Notes: generated by a model not told the origin, from the letters alone. Positions 52,295 to 62,000 are shown, counted from the first letter of the stretch. The stretch: 64,000 nucleotides of DNA from Streptomyces sp. NBC_00271 (GCF_036178845.1 NZ_CP108070.1:7812001-7876000), one strand, 5' to 3'. Numbers and translations: made by a program.

Positions 52295-53578
52295 GTGCAG
52301 ACTGGGGAGATGACCGCCAGGGACCGGCAGATCGATCGGCGCTGGGAGCAGCTGCACATGTGGGGGCCGTACGGGCTGCTCGGCATGAGTGTCGTCCTCG
52401 CGGTCGCCTCCACCGGCCTGACGGACCGTTCCGCCAAGTGGTACGCCGGCTGGACCCTGGTCGCCGCCGCGGTCGCCCTCCAGCTGTGGTGGCACGGCAC
52501 CCGTTCCCGCCGTCCCGGCCGTGGCCGGATCCCGTCCCGGGCGGGAACGGCGTACTACGGCGTCCGCTGGGCCCTCGCCTTCGCCCTCAGCTGGCTCAAC
52601 CCGTTCTTCGCGTTCTACGCCGCAGCCGGATACATGGACGCCGACGAGCTGATCCGGGGCATCCGGCGGCAGCGGCTCGGACTGTTCGCGAGCGCGGTCA
52701 CCGTGGCCGGTGCGCAGGCCGGTGGGCTGCCGTTCGGGAGCGGTGTCCAGTGGATCCTCTTCGCCGCGCTCCTGGTCGCCAACTCCGGCCTGCAGATGGT
52801 GGTCGCCCATCTGCAGGAGCAGGAGACGCGGCGCTCCCACGAGCGCACCGAGACCATCACCGCACTCGAACGCACCAACGCCGCCCTGCAACAGGCCCTC
52901 GACGAGAACGCCGCCCTGCACGCACAACTCCTCGTCCAGGCGAGGGAAGCGGGCGTCGCCGACGAACGCCGCCGGCTGGCCGCCGAGATCCACGACACGA
53001 TCGCCCAGGGCCTGACGGGCATCATCGCCCAGCTCCAGGTCGTGGCCGGCGCGACCGACTTGACCACCGCCCGCACCCACCTCGAACGCGCCTCCGGGCT
53101 CGCCAGACACAGCCTCGGCGAGGCCCGCCGCTCCGTGCACAACCTGGCTCCGGTGGCGCTGGCGGACGACGGTCTGCCGGAGGCGCTGAAGAAGACGGTG
53201 GCCGAATGGGCCGAACGAACCGGCATACGTGCCGAGTTCACCGTGACGGGCACGGCGGAGCAACTCCACGAGGAGATCGCGGCGACCCTCCTGCGGATCG
53301 TCCAGGAGGCCCTGTCCAACGCCGCCCGGCACGCGCACGCCACCCGCCTCGGCGTCACCCTCTCCTTCCTGGTTGACGAGGTCATCCTCGACATCCGCGA
53401 CGACGGACAGGGCTTCGACCCGCTCGCGCTTCCCGAGCGCACGCGCGCCGGCGGTTTCGGCCTCGACGGCATGCGCGCCCGCGCCGAACGCGTCGCAGGC
53501 ACCCTCACCGTCGAGGCCGAGCCGGGGCACGGCACGGCGGTCTCGGCTCGCGTACCGTTGGTCCGCGATGACCGATGA
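52295..53578 (+). CDS. NarL-family sensor histidine kinase (DesK-like)
   Basis: A 427-aa membrane kinase. About four to five N-terminal transmembrane segments, then a coiled-coil stretch (ERTNAALQQALDENAALHAQ), the HisKA_3 site LAAEIHDTIAQGLTGIIAQL with the phospho-acceptor His, and HATPase with EALSNAARHAHATRLGV and FGLDGMRARAE. GTG 52295 is chosen because GGGGAGG lies five bases upstream and overlaps the permease stop; ATG 52310 is possible. It lacks a large extracellular domain, as do kinases that sense through the membrane or via a partner transporter. Confidence 0.93.
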   Translation: MQTGEMTARDRQIDRRWEQLHMWGPYGLLGMSVVLAVASTGLTDRSAKWYAGWTLVAAAVALQLWWHGTRSRRPGRGRIPSRAGTAYYGVRWALAFALSWLNPFFAFYAAAGYMDADELIRGIRRQRLGLFASAVTVAGAQAGGLPFGSGVQWILFAALLVANSGLQMVVAHLQEQETRRSHERTETITALERTNAALQQALDENAALHAQLLVQAREAGVADERRRLAAEIHDTIAQGLTGIIAQLQVVAGATDLTTARTHLERASGLARHSLGEARRSVHNLAPVALADDGLPEALKKTVAEWAERTGIRAEFTVTGTAEQLHEEIAATLLRIVQEALSNAARHAHATRLGVTLSFLVDEVILDIRDDGQGFDPLALPERTRAGGFGLDGMRARAERVAGTLTVEAEPGHGTAVSARVPLVRDDR

Positions 53579-54221
53579 CGTGACCGATGACGCTGTGATC
53601 ACCCTGCTGATCGTCGACGACCATCCCGTCGTACGGGACGGTCTGCGCGGCATGTTCGAGTCAGCGCCGGGATTCACGGTCCTCGGCGAGGCCGCGAACG
53701 GCGTCGAGGCCGTCGCCCTCACCGCCTCGCTCGACCCGGACGTCGTCCTGATGGACCTCCGCATGCCCGGCGGCAACGGCGTCGAGGCCATCGCGGAACT
53801 CACCCGCCGCGGCGCCCGCGCCAAGGTGCTCGTCCTCACCACCTACGACACCGACTCCGACACCCTCCCCGCGATCGAGGCGGGCGCGACGGGCTATCTG
53901 CTGAAGGACGCCCCGCGGGAGGAGCTCTTCACCGCCGTCCGCGCGGCAGCGCAGGGCCGTACGGTGCTCTCCCCGGCGGTCGCATCCCGGCTGGTCTCGG
54001 CGGTCCGCGCGCCCGCCTCGACCCAGGACCCCCTCTCGGCCCGCGAGCGCGAGGTGTTGGCCCTGGTGGCCAAGGGCACCTCGAACCGTGAGATCGCCCG
54101 CGTCCTGTTCATCAGCGAGGCCACGGTCAAGACCCACCTCACCCACCTGTACGCCAAGCTGGGCGTCAACGACCGCGCGGCGGCGGTGGCGGTCGCCTAC
54201 GACCGGGGCATCCTGGGCTGA
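53568..54221 (+). CDS. NarL/LuxR-type response regulator
   Basis: A 217-aa regulator: receiver domain with acidic pair IVDDHPVV, phospho-acceptor in VVLMDLRMPGGNG, and Lys in YLLKDAP; C-terminal LuxR helix-turn-helix (LSAREREVLALVAKGTSNRE, IARVLFISEATVKTHLTHLY). Its ATG lies 11 bases inside the kinase gene. It probably regulates the operon it belongs to. A terminator spans its end and that of glgX. Confidence 0.95.
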   Translation: MTDDVTDDAVITLLIVDDHPVVRDGLRGMFESAPGFTVLGEAANGVEAVALTASLDPDVVLMDLRMPGGNGVEAIAELTRRGARAKVLVLTTYDTDSDTLPAIEAGATGYLLKDAPREELFTAVRAAAQGRTVLSPAVASRLVSAVRAPASTQDPLSAREREVLALVAKGTSNREIARVLFISEATVKTHLTHLYAKLGVNDRAAAVAVAYDRGILG

Positions 54222-54227
54222 CGCCAC

Positions 54228-54274
54228 CTGAGGCGGGGCTTGCTCCCGAATGCCCGCGCCCCTGGAAGCCTCAG
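54228..54274. terminator. Bidirectional terminator between response regulator and glgX
   Basis: Outer arms CTGAGGC (54228-54234) and GCCTCAG (54268-54274) and inner arms GGGGC/GCCCC form a two-part stem across the convergent junction, overlapping the glgX stop. Confidence 0.65.
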
Positions 54275-56538
54275 CCCACCACCCGTAGCAGCAGCACCGC
54301 CCGCGCCGGCACGGTGACCGTGCCGCCCGCCCGGTGGATCACGCCCGGCGCGCGCGCCTGCTCCTCCGTCGAGGTGTCGACCACGAGTTCGTAGCGCGAG
54401 GCCCACGGAGGCCCCGGCAGGACGAAGCTCACCGGACGGTCCCCGGCGTGCAGCACCGCGAGGAAGCTGTCGTCCACGACCGGCGCTCCCCTGGCGTCGC
54501 GTCCGGGGATGTCCCGGCCGGAGAGGTACATCCCCAGCGTCGCGGCGGGCGCGTACCAGTCCCGTTCCGTCATCTCCGTCCCGCGCGGGGTGAACCACGC
54601 CAGGTCCCGCAACCCGTCCACGGAATGGGCCCGCCCGGAGAAGAACGCGCGGCGCCGCAGCACGGGATGCCGGTGCCGCAGCGCGATCAGACGGGAGGTG
54701 AGGTCGTACAGGGCACGCCAGCCCGGTTCGTCGAGCAGGCTCCAGTCGACCCAGCTGATCTCGTTGTCCTGGCAGTACGCGTTGTTGTTGCCGCGCTGGG
54801 TGCGCCCGAACTCGTCCCCCGCGACGAGCATCGGCACCCCGGTGGACAGCAACAACGTCGTCAGCAGGTTCCGCAGCTGGCGCCGCCGCAACCCCCGTAC
54901 CCGCTCCTCGTCCGTCTCCCCCTCCGCCCCGCAGTTCCAGGCCCGGTTGTCGTTCGTGCCGTCCCGGTTCCCCTCCCCGTTGGCCTCGTTGTGCTTGCGC
55001 TCGTAGGAGACGAGGTCGCGCAGTGTGAAGCCGTCGTGGGCGGTCACGAAGTTCACCGAGGCGTAGGGGCGCCGCCCGCCCCACGCGTACAGGTCGCTCG
55101 ACCCCGAGAGGCGGTACCCCAGGTCCCGTACGTCCGGCAGCGCGCCCCGCCAGAAGTCCCGGACCGCGTTGCGATAGCGGTCGTTCCACTCCGTCCACAG
55201 GGGTGGGAAGGCGCCCACCTGGTAGCCGCCGGAACCGACGTCCCACGGTTCGGCGATCAGCTTCACCCGACGCAGGACCGGGTCCTGGGCGATGACCGCG
55301 AGGAAGGGGGAGAGCATGTCGACGTCGTGCATCGAGCGGGCCAGCGCCGCCGCCAGGTCGAAGCGGAAACCGTCCACCCCCATCTCCGTCACCCAGTACC
55401 GCAGCGAGTCCGTGATCAGGCGCAGGACGTGCGGCTGCACCACGTGCAGCGTGTTGCCGCAGCCCGTGTAGTCGGCGTACCGGCGGGCGTCCGACTGGAG
55501 CCGGTAATAACCCCGGTTGTCGATGCCGCGCAGGGACAGCATCGGGCCCAGCTCGCCGGCCTCCGCCGTGTGGTTGTAGACCACGTCGAGGATCACCTCG
55601 ATACCGGCCGCGTGCAGCGCCCGCACCATCCGCTTGAACTCGCCGACCTGCTGTCCCGTCGTCCCGGAGGACGCGTAGCCCGCGTGCGGGGCGAAGTAGC
55701 CGATCGAGTTGTAGCCCCAGTAGTTCTTCATTCCGCGCCGCAGGAGGTGGTCCTCGTGGGCGAACTGATGGACGGGCAGGAGTTCCACGGCCGTGACGCC
55801 CAGCCCCACCAGGTGCTCGATCGCCGCCGGGTGGGCGAGCCCGGCGTAGGTCCCGCGCAGTTCCTCCGGGATCCCGGGGTGCAGCCGTGTGAAGCCGCGG
55901 ACGTGCAGCTCGTAGATCACCGAGTCCGCCCACGGGGTCTTCGGGCGGTGGTCGTCCGACCAGTCGTCGTCATCGTGGACGACGACGCCCTTGGGGACGT
56001 ACGGCGCCGAGTCCCGGTCGTCGCGCACGGTGTCCGCGACCTGCTGCTGGGGCCAGTCCCGGACATGCCCGTACACCTCGGGCGGCAGACTGAAGTCGCC
56101 GTCCACCGCGCGGGCGTACGGGTCGAGGAGCAGCTTCGCCGGGTTCCAGCGGGCGCCGGTCCACGGGTCCCAGCGGCCGTGCACGCGGTAGCCGTAGCGG
56201 CGGCCGGGCAGCACGCCGGGGACGAAGCCGTGCCAGATCTCGTGGGTCAGCTCGGTGAGCGGCACGCGCGTCTCGTGGACCTCGCCGTCCCGCTCGTCGA
56301 AGAGACAGAGGTCGACGGCCTCCGCCCCGCCCGCCCACAGGGCGAAGTTGGTGCCCGCCGCGCCGTCGGGGCCGACGCGGAAGCGCGCCCCGAGCGGCGT
56401 CGGGGCGCCCGGCCACACGGACACGGCGGGCGACGGCGCCCGCTGGGCGCCGTTCAGCACGGGGGACGACTGCGCGGGCAGCTTCTCGCCCGTGGCCCGC
56501 CCCTCCGGCACTGCCTCCTGCTCGGCTGCGCTCGACAC
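54271..56538 (-). CDS. glgX: Glycogen debranching enzyme (isoamylase type)
   Basis: Hydrolyses alpha-1,6 branches left by GlgP. A 755-aa GH13_11 enzyme: a ~40-residue N-terminal extension, CBM48 (PTPLGARFRVGPDGAAGTNF), then the barrel with nucleophile in MGVDGFRFDLAAALARS, acid/base in VKLIAEPWDVGSGGYQVG, and NFVTAHDGFTLRDLVSYE, with NEANGEGNRDGTNDNRAWNC as the GlgX/TreX hallmark. About 16 kb from glgP. Divergent from the L,D-transpeptidase gene (150-bp spacer). Confidence 0.95.
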   Translation of the reverse strand: MSSAAEQEAVPEGRATGEKLPAQSSPVLNGAQRAPSPAVSVWPGAPTPLGARFRVGPDGAAGTNFALWAGGAEAVDLCLFDERDGEVHETRVPLTELTHEIWHGFVPGVLPGRRYGYRVHGRWDPWTGARWNPAKLLLDPYARAVDGDFSLPPEVYGHVRDWPQQQVADTVRDDRDSAPYVPKGVVVHDDDDWSDDHRPKTPWADSVIYELHVRGFTRLHPGIPEELRGTYAGLAHPAAIEHLVGLGVTAVELLPVHQFAHEDHLLRRGMKNYWGYNSIGYFAPHAGYASSGTTGQQVGEFKRMVRALHAAGIEVILDVVYNHTAEAGELGPMLSLRGIDNRGYYRLQSDARRYADYTGCGNTLHVVQPHVLRLITDSLRYWVTEMGVDGFRFDLAAALARSMHDVDMLSPFLAVIAQDPVLRRVKLIAEPWDVGSGGYQVGAFPPLWTEWNDRYRNAVRDFWRGALPDVRDLGYRLSGSSDLYAWGGRRPYASVNFVTAHDGFTLRDLVSYERKHNEANGEGNRDGTNDNRAWNCGAEGETDEERVRGLRRRQLRNLLTTLLLSTGVPMLVAGDEFGRTQRGNNNAYCQDNEISWVDWSLLDEPGWRALYDLTSRLIALRHRHPVLRRRAFFSGRAHSVDGLRDLAWFTPRGTEMTERDWYAPAATLGMYLSGRDIPGRDARGAPVVDDSFLAVLHAGDRPVSFVLPGPPWASRYELVVDTSTEEQARAPGVIHRAGGTVTVPARAVLLLRVVG

Positions 56539-56689
56539 CGTTCAGCCTCCTGCGGCTCGGTGGACGGCCCGAAGAGGAGCGTGCGGCGTCCCGGCCGCGG
56601 CTCCCCTTCGCGTCGTCCTCCCCACTGTTCTGCCCAGCGCTTGGCTCGCACTCACGTTTCCCCAGAGGTGCACACTCGTTGGGCCCGCT

Positions 56690-57907
56690 GTGAAGCACGA
56701 ACAGACACGCGCGCGGCACGCAGGGGCCGCACTGGCCGCCGTACTGACCTGGGCCGGCCTGCTCGCCGGAGCCGCCGGCTGCACCTCGCACGGGATGGAG
56801 GAGGTGCTCGGCAAACCCCCCGCCGCCGAGGACGTCATCCGGATCTCTCCCGACGACAACAGCAAGGGCGTACGCCCGCGACAGGCGCTGCGGGTGCGGG
56901 TGCCCGACGGGCGCCTGGAGTCCGTGCAGGTCGTCAAGGACCAGGACGCGCAGGAGTCCGCGGTGCCCGGGCGCATCGCCGCCGACGGCCTGACCTGGGC
57001 CCCCGACGACCCGCGGCTCGCGCTCGCCGCCAAGTACACCGTGGACGTGGTGGCCCTCGACGGGCAGGGGCGGCGCTCGGCGCGGCACACGACGTTCACG
57101 ACGTACGTCCCCGAGGAGCGGTTCATCGGATACGTGACGCCGGAGAACCGCTCCACCGTAGGCACCGGCATGATCGTCTCCCTCGCGTTCAACCGGGAGA
57201 TCGAGAACCGGTCCGCCGTCGAGCGCGCGATCCACATCGAGGCCAGCCCCGCGGTGGAGGTCCGCCCGCACTGGTTCGGCAAGAGCCGTCTCGACTTCCG
57301 GCCCGAGAAGTACTGGAAACCGGGCACGAAGGTCACCGTCGGGCTGCGACTGCGCGACGTCGAGGGGGCGAAGGGCGTCTACGGACTCCAGTACAGGACC
57401 TTCTCGTTCACCATCGGACGCAGCCAGGTCTCGCTGGTCGACGCCGCCGCGCACACCATGGAGGTACGCCGCGACGGCGACCTCCTCGCCACGGTGCCGA
57501 TCACGGCGGGCGCCCCCAAGAAGACGACGTACAACGGGAAGATGGTCGTCATGGAGATGCTGGACGTGACCCGGATGAATAGCCGCACGGTCGGCTTCGG
57601 CGGCGAGTACGACATCCCGGACGTCCCGCACGCGATGCGCCTCACCGACTCCGGGACCTTCGTGCACGGCAACTACTGGGCCCCGGGCGTCTTCGGCAAC
57701 AGCAACGTCAGCCACGGCTGCGTCGGTATCCAGGACGTCAAGGGCGGCGGCTCCGACACCCCCGCGGGCTGGTTCTACGACCGCAGTCTCATCGGCGACG
57801 TCATCGAGGTCGTCAACAGCGACGACAAGAAAGTCGCTCCCGACAACGGCCTCGGAGGCTGGAACATGGCCTGGAAGGAGTGGAAGGCGGGCAGCGCGGT
57901 GAAGTAG
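56690..57907 (+). CDS. L,D-transpeptidase lipoprotein 1
   Basis: Makes 3-3 cross-links in peptidoglycan (or attaches proteins) outside the membrane. A 405-aa precursor: lipoprotein signal ALAAVLTWAGLLAGAAGC, two Ig-like domains (about residues 55-250, including VEVRPHWFGKSRLDFRPEKY), and the YkuD catalytic domain with HGNYWAPGVFGNSNVSHGCV, catalytic Cys at about residue 344. GTG start at 56690. Actinobacterial LdtMt2-like architecture. Followed 200 bp later by a paralogue. Confidence 0.94.
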   Translation: MKHEQTRARHAGAALAAVLTWAGLLAGAAGCTSHGMEEVLGKPPAAEDVIRISPDDNSKGVRPRQALRVRVPDGRLESVQVVKDQDAQESAVPGRIAADGLTWAPDDPRLALAAKYTVDVVALDGQGRRSARHTTFTTYVPEERFIGYVTPENRSTVGTGMIVSLAFNREIENRSAVERAIHIEASPAVEVRPHWFGKSRLDFRPEKYWKPGTKVTVGLRLRDVEGAKGVYGLQYRTFSFTIGRSQVSLVDAAAHTMEVRRDGDLLATVPITAGAPKKTTYNGKMVVMEMLDVTRMNSRTVGFGGEYDIPDVPHAMRLTDSGTFVHGNYWAPGVFGNSNVSHGCVGIQDVKGGGSDTPAGWFYDRSLIGDVIEVVNSDDKKVAPDNGLGGWNMAWKEWKAGSAVK

Positions 57908-58109
57908 CCCGGCGAAGCAGCCCGGTCAAAGGGGTACGTACGTGTCGTAGGGCAGGGGACTCCAGCGCGCCCCCACACGGTCGAACTTGGGACTGAACGG
58001 TGACAATCCCGGGGAGCCATCTCTCAGAGCCGTGTGATTAATTAGCGCGATACGCGCGGCGACGCGCTGGGGTGCGGGCCTGATCAGGCCGTGCGAGGGG
58101 AGAACAGAC

Positions 58110-59360
58110 TTGAACGGGCGACCGATATCGGGGGCGTCGGTTGGAACGCGGGCACGGGGGAGCAAGGGGATCCTGGCGCTGCTGCTGGGCGCGCTGCTGC
58201 TCGCCGTGACCGCGTGCGGCGGGGGAGGGGACTCGGACTCCGGGTCCGGGAACGGCAAGGACAAGAGCACGGGCAGCTCCACCAAGGCCGACACCAAGGT
58301 CTCGCAGGCCGTGGTGACCATCGCCCCGAAGAACGGCACGAACGGCGTGGCCACCAGCGGGGCCCTCAAGGTCTCCGCGGCCAAGGGCAAGCTGACCGAG
58401 GTCACGGTCAAGGACGGCAAGGGCAACGCGGTCGACGGCGCGATAACCGGCGGGGGCGCCACCTGGACGCCCTCGACCCACCTCGCCTCCGCCACCAAGT
58501 ACAAGGTCCACGCGGTGGCCAAGGACGCCGACGGCCGTGAGGCCGCCGAGGAGTCCGCCTTCACCACGCTGACCCCGAAGAACACCTTCGTCGGTATGTT
58601 CACGCCCGAGGACGGTTCCAAGGTCGGCGTCGGCATGCCCTTCTCGGTCCGCTTCACCCGGGGCATCACGCACCCGGACGCCGTCGAGAAGGCCATCAAG
58701 ATCAAGACCGAGCCGGCCGTCGACGTCCAGGGCCACTGGTTCGGCAACGACCGCCTCGACTTCCGCCCCGAGCAGTACTGGAAGGCCGGTACGAAGGTCA
58801 CCGTCACCCTCAACCTCGACGGTGTCGAGGGCCGGCCCGGGGTCTACGGCAAGCAGGCCAAGACCGTGTCCTTCACGATCGGCCGCAGCCAGGTCTCCAC
58901 GGTCGACGCCAAGACCCACAAGATGGTCGTCAAGCGCGACGGCAAGGTCATCAAGACCATCTCGATCACCACGGGCAAGCCGGGCTACGAGACCTGGAAC
59001 GGCCAGATGGTCATCAGCGAGCAGCTTCGGGTGACCCGTATGAACGGTGAGACGGTCGGCTACGGCGGCGAGTACGACATCAAGGACGTGCCCGACGCCC
59101 AGCGCCTGACCGACTCCGGCACCTTCATCCACGGCAACTACTGGGGCGGCGACGCCTTCGGCAACTACAACGCCAGCCATGGCTGCGTGGGCCTGCGCGA
59201 CGTGCGCGGCGGCGGCGACCGCAGTGCCCCCGCCGCCTGGTTCTTCGACCACTCCATCACCGGTGACGTGGTGATCGTGAAGAACTCCCACGACAAGACG
59301 GTCGCCCCGGACAACGGCCTCAACGGCTGGAACATGTCCTGGTCGGCCTGGACCGCCTGA
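58110..59360 (+). CDS. L,D-transpeptidase lipoprotein 2
   Basis: A 416-aa paralogue of the preceding gene: lipoprotein signal GILALLLGALLLAVTACGGG (lipobox VTAC), a Ser/Gly/Lys-rich spacer, Ig-like domains (VDVQGHWFGNDRLDFRPEQY) and the YkuD domain with HGNYWGGDAFGNYNASHGCV, catalytic Cys about residue 359. TTG start at 58110 with GAGGGGAG seven bases upstream. The 200-bp gap before it contains an AT-rich stretch (GATTAATTAG), so it probably has its own promoter. Ends in a long terminator. Confidence 0.94.
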   Translation: MNGRPISGASVGTRARGSKGILALLLGALLLAVTACGGGGDSDSGSGNGKDKSTGSSTKADTKVSQAVVTIAPKNGTNGVATSGALKVSAAKGKLTEVTVKDGKGNAVDGAITGGGATWTPSTHLASATKYKVHAVAKDADGREAAEESAFTTLTPKNTFVGMFTPEDGSKVGVGMPFSVRFTRGITHPDAVEKAIKIKTEPAVDVQGHWFGNDRLDFRPEQYWKAGTKVTVTLNLDGVEGRPGVYGKQAKTVSFTIGRSQVSTVDAKTHKMVVKRDGKVIKTISITTGKPGYETWNGQMVISEQLRVTRMNGETVGYGGEYDIKDVPDAQRLTDSGTFIHGNYWGGDAFGNYNASHGCVGLRDVRGGGDRSAPAAWFFDHSITGDVVIVKNSHDKTVAPDNGLNGWNMSWSAWTA

Positions 59361-59373
59361 CCGTTTCGCCTCG

Positions 59374-59423
59374 ACGGGCCCGCTGTGCCCGGTCACCTTT
59401 GTGACCGAGTACACCGGGCCCGT
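59374..59423 (+). terminator. Strong terminator after second L,D-transpeptidase
   Basis: A 23-position stem with two mismatches (59374-59396 with 59401-59423); the outer nine pairs and inner six pairs are perfect, and the loop has four bases. It starts 14 bp after the stop. Confidence 0.9.
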
Positions 59424-59491
59424 TGTCGTTAGTCCCCGTGCCGCATCTGCCCCGGGGGACAACCCCCCAGACCCCCCGATACGGTGCCCTC

Positions 59492-60259
59492 ATGACTGTG
59501 CATCTCGAAGTGGCCGAAGGCGTCGGCACCCTCCGCCTGGACCGCCCGCCCATGAACGCGCTGGACGTCGCCACGCAGAACCGGCTCAAGGAGCTCGCCG
59601 AGGAGGCCACTCGCCGCGAGGACGTGCGCGCCGTGGTCATCTACGGCGGCGAGAAGGTGTTCGCGGCGGGCGCGGACATCAAGGAGATGCAGGCCATGGA
59701 CCACGCGGCGATGGTCGTGCGGTCCCGTGGTCTGCAGGACTCCTTCAGCGCCGTGGCCCGCATCCCCAAGCCGGTCGTCGCCGCCGTCACCGGGTACGCG
59801 CTGGGCGGTGGCTGCGAGTTGGCACTCTGCGCGGACTTCCGTATCGCCGCGGACAACGCCAAGCTCGGCCAGCCGGAGATCCTGCTGGGCCTGATCCCGG
59901 GCGCCGGCGGCACCCAGCGCCTGTCCCGCCTGATCGGCCCCTCCAAGGCGAAGGACCTCATCTTCACGGGGCGGATGGTGAAGGCCGACGAGGCGCTGTC
60001 GCTCGGTCTGGTGGACCGGGTCGTCCCGGCCGACGAGGTGTACGCCCAGGCACACGCGTGGGCCGCGAAGCTGGCGCAGGGTCCCGCGCTCGCGCTGCGC
60101 GCCGCCAAGGAGTCCGTCGACGCGGGTCTGGAGACCGATCTCGAGACGGGGCTCGCGATTGAACGGAACTGGTTCGCGGGGCTGTTCGCGACCGAGGACC
60201 GCGAGCGCGGCATGCGCAGCTTCGTGGAGGAGGGGCCGGGGAAGGCGAAGTTCCTCTGA
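59492..60259 (+). CDS. Enoyl-CoA hydratase/isomerase family protein
   Basis: A 255-aa crotonase-fold protein: oxyanion-hole segments FAAGADIKEMQAMD and ALGGGCELALCADFRIA, and the catalytic Glu region GQPEILLGLIPGAGGTQRL. These fit a genuine enoyl-CoA hydratase of beta-oxidation, though other crotonases cannot be excluded. I use ATG 59492; TACGGT lies about nine bases upstream with no ribosome-binding site, so the message may be leaderless. The open frame from 59423 overlaps the terminator and is not used. Confidence 0.93.
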   Translation: MTVHLEVAEGVGTLRLDRPPMNALDVATQNRLKELAEEATRREDVRAVVIYGGEKVFAAGADIKEMQAMDHAAMVVRSRGLQDSFSAVARIPKPVVAAVTGYALGGGCELALCADFRIAADNAKLGQPEILLGLIPGAGGTQRLSRLIGPSKAKDLIFTGRMVKADEALSLGLVDRVVPADEVYAQAHAWAAKLAQGPALALRAAKESVDAGLETDLETGLAIERNWFAGLFATEDRERGMRSFVEEGPGKAKFL

Positions 60260-60451
60260 TCCCCTTGCAGTTGACGCGATGTCTTATCCGGTGTCCCCCG
60301 AAGGGCTGGTTTATGTCAGCCTTAAAGGAACCTTAAGCCTGCCTTGTCGGGGGCGACTGGCGATTGCCGCCAACTGGGGCATTCCGGCAGGTCAGATGGG
60401 CCGTGACGAGCACCGAACTGCCGGGGGCATATGCCGATAGGATGGTGTGGA

Positions 60452-61027
60452 ATGGGCGGTTCCGGGGGGCGTATTCCTCCGGAACGGCCCCGAAGCGGGC
60501 TCTGGGCGGCCATGATGGGGGGCATGGCGGGGCTGGAGGGTATCGAACAGCCGCGGCGGCACGGGAGTGCGACCGCGGCGCGCTGGTCGCCTGCGGTCGA
60601 GGACGAGCGGGCGCTCAAGGCGCTCGAGTTGTTCGGCAATCCGACGGAGGGCGAGGTCCCGCTGCCGTCCCGCCCCGAGTCCGCCGCCACCGCCCGGCGG
60701 CTCACCCAGGTCATCGTCCTGCGGCACTGGGGACTCTCCCCGAAGATGACCGAGGACGCCGTGTTACTGGTGTCCGAACTCGTCGGCAATGCCGTACGGC
60801 ACACGGGCGCCCGCGTCTTCGGACTTCGCATGCGCCGCCGCCGGGGCTGGATCCGCGTCGAGGTCCGTGACCCCTCCCGCGGCCTTCCCTGTCTGATGCC
60901 GGTCCAGGAGATGGACCTGAGCGGTCGCGGTCTCTTTCTCGTCGACAAGCTCTCCGACCGCTGGGGAGTCGACCTCCTGCCCCGCGGCAAGACCACCTGG
61001 TTCGAGATGCGCGTCGCCGACCGTTGA
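60452..61027 (+). CDS. RsbW-like ATP-binding protein (anti-sigma or regulatory kinase)
   Basis: A roughly 190-aa protein with one HATPase domain of the RsbW/SpoIIAB type: N box LLVSELVGNAVRHTGA, DPSRGLP, and GRGLFLVDKLSDRWGV. The first ~60 residues are not conserved-looking. Streptomyces has many such orphan kinases, mostly of unknown target. The start is uncertain: ATG 60452 lies eight bases after a TAGGAT hexamer (60438-60443), suggesting a leaderless transcript; ATG 60431, 60512 or 60524 are alternatives. The ~190-bp spacer before it shows only short dyads. Confidence 0.85.
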   Translation: MGGSGGRIPPERPRSGLWAAMMGGMAGLEGIEQPRRHGSATAARWSPAVEDERALKALELFGNPTEGEVPLPSRPESAATARRLTQVIVLRHWGLSPKMTEDAVLLVSELVGNAVRHTGARVFGLRMRRRRGWIRVEVRDPSRGLPCLMPVQEMDLSGRGLFLVDKLSDRWGVDLLPRGKTTWFEMRVADR

Positions 61028-61118
61028 CCGCTCGCCCCCGGGGCCCGCGCCGCGACCCGCACTGTCGCTAATCGGACCAATCGCACGTTTTCTTACCATC
61101 ACACCCTTAAATGGTCGG

Positions 61119-62000
61119 GTGATCACGCCCGCTCGTCCCCCTCAGCCGTCCCCCGACGGAAGCTCCGAAGGCAGCCCCGACGGAAGCGTCGCGCGTGCGG
61201 CGCCGGACCCCCGCACGGTTCCGGATCGGCGTGCGGCGCTGCGGTCGGGTATCGCGCTCGCCGCCGGGACTCTCGCCGCGGGGTGTTCCACGACCGGCGT
61301 CGTCGCCCGCCCGGTCGCCGTGTCCCGCGCGGCCGTCTCTCCCTCCGCGAACCTCTCCGCCAAGCCCGCCGCCGCGCCCGCGCCCCGCCGCTTCCCGCAG
61401 CAGCCCGCCGAGATCACCCACGGCCCCCGCGACCGCCCGCGGGTCGCCCTCACCTTCCACGGCCAGGGCGACCCGGCCGTCGCCAAGACACTGCTCGGCG
61501 AGGCGGAGAAGGCCGGCGCCCGGGTCACCGTGCTCGCGGTGGGCAGTTGGCTCGACGAGCACCCCGACCTCGCCCGCCGCATCCTCGACGGCGGCCACGA
61601 CCTCGGCAACCACACCCTGCGCCACCTCGCCATCAACGCGATGTCCGAGGCGGACGCGGAGGCCGAGATCCGGGGCTGCGCGGACCGGCTGCGGCGGCTG
61701 ACCGGGTCCATCGGCACCTGGTTCAGGCCCTCCCGCACCCCGACCGCCTCCGCCCTCGTGGCGGGCGTGGCCCGCCGCGTGGGCTACCCGCACGTCCTCT
61801 CCTACGACGTCGACTCGCTCGACTACACCTCGCCGGGCGCCCCCGCCGTCACCCGCCAGGTCATCGGCGGGGTCCGCGACGGATCCGTGGTGAGCCTGCA
61901 CTTCGGGTACGCGGACACGGTCGCCGCGCTCCCCGCCGTCCTGGAAGAACTCGGCCGCCGCGGTCTGCGCGCGGTCACCACCACGGAGCTGCTGAGCTGA
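61119..62000 (+). CDS. Polysaccharide deacetylase-fold lipoprotein, altered active site
   Basis: A 293-aa exported protein. After a Pro/Ser-rich N terminus, DRRAALRSGIALAAGTLAAG with the following Cys forms a lipoprotein signal with two Arg. The NodB fold is recognisable: HDLGNHTLRH keeps the metal HxxxH (about residues 165-169), but motif 1, normally TFDDG, reads TFHGQGD (His at about residue 114), so the catalytic and metal Asp pair is missing; motif 3 is FRPSRTP. Probably inactive or altered in chemistry. GTG start 61119. Its stop overlaps the next start (TGATG). Confidence 0.85.
   Translation: MITPARPPQPSPDGSSEGSPDGSVARAAPDPRTVPDRRAALRSGIALAAGTLAAGCSTTGVVARPVAVSRAAVSPSANLSAKPAAAPAPRRFPQQPAEITHGPRDRPRVALTFHGQGDPAVAKTLLGEAEKAGARVTVLAVGSWLDEHPDLARRILDGGHDLGNHTLRHLAINAMSEADAEAEIRGCADRLRRLTGSIGTWFRPSRTPTASALVAGVARRVGYPHVLSYDVDSLDYTSPGAPAVTRQVIGGVRDGSVVSLHFGYADTVAALPAVLEELGRRGLRAVTTTELLS

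Noticed and set aside
54334..57582. Plus-strand frame of over 1000 codons opposite glgX
   Set aside because: Antisense shadow of glgX that then runs out of frame through the L,D-transpeptidase gene.
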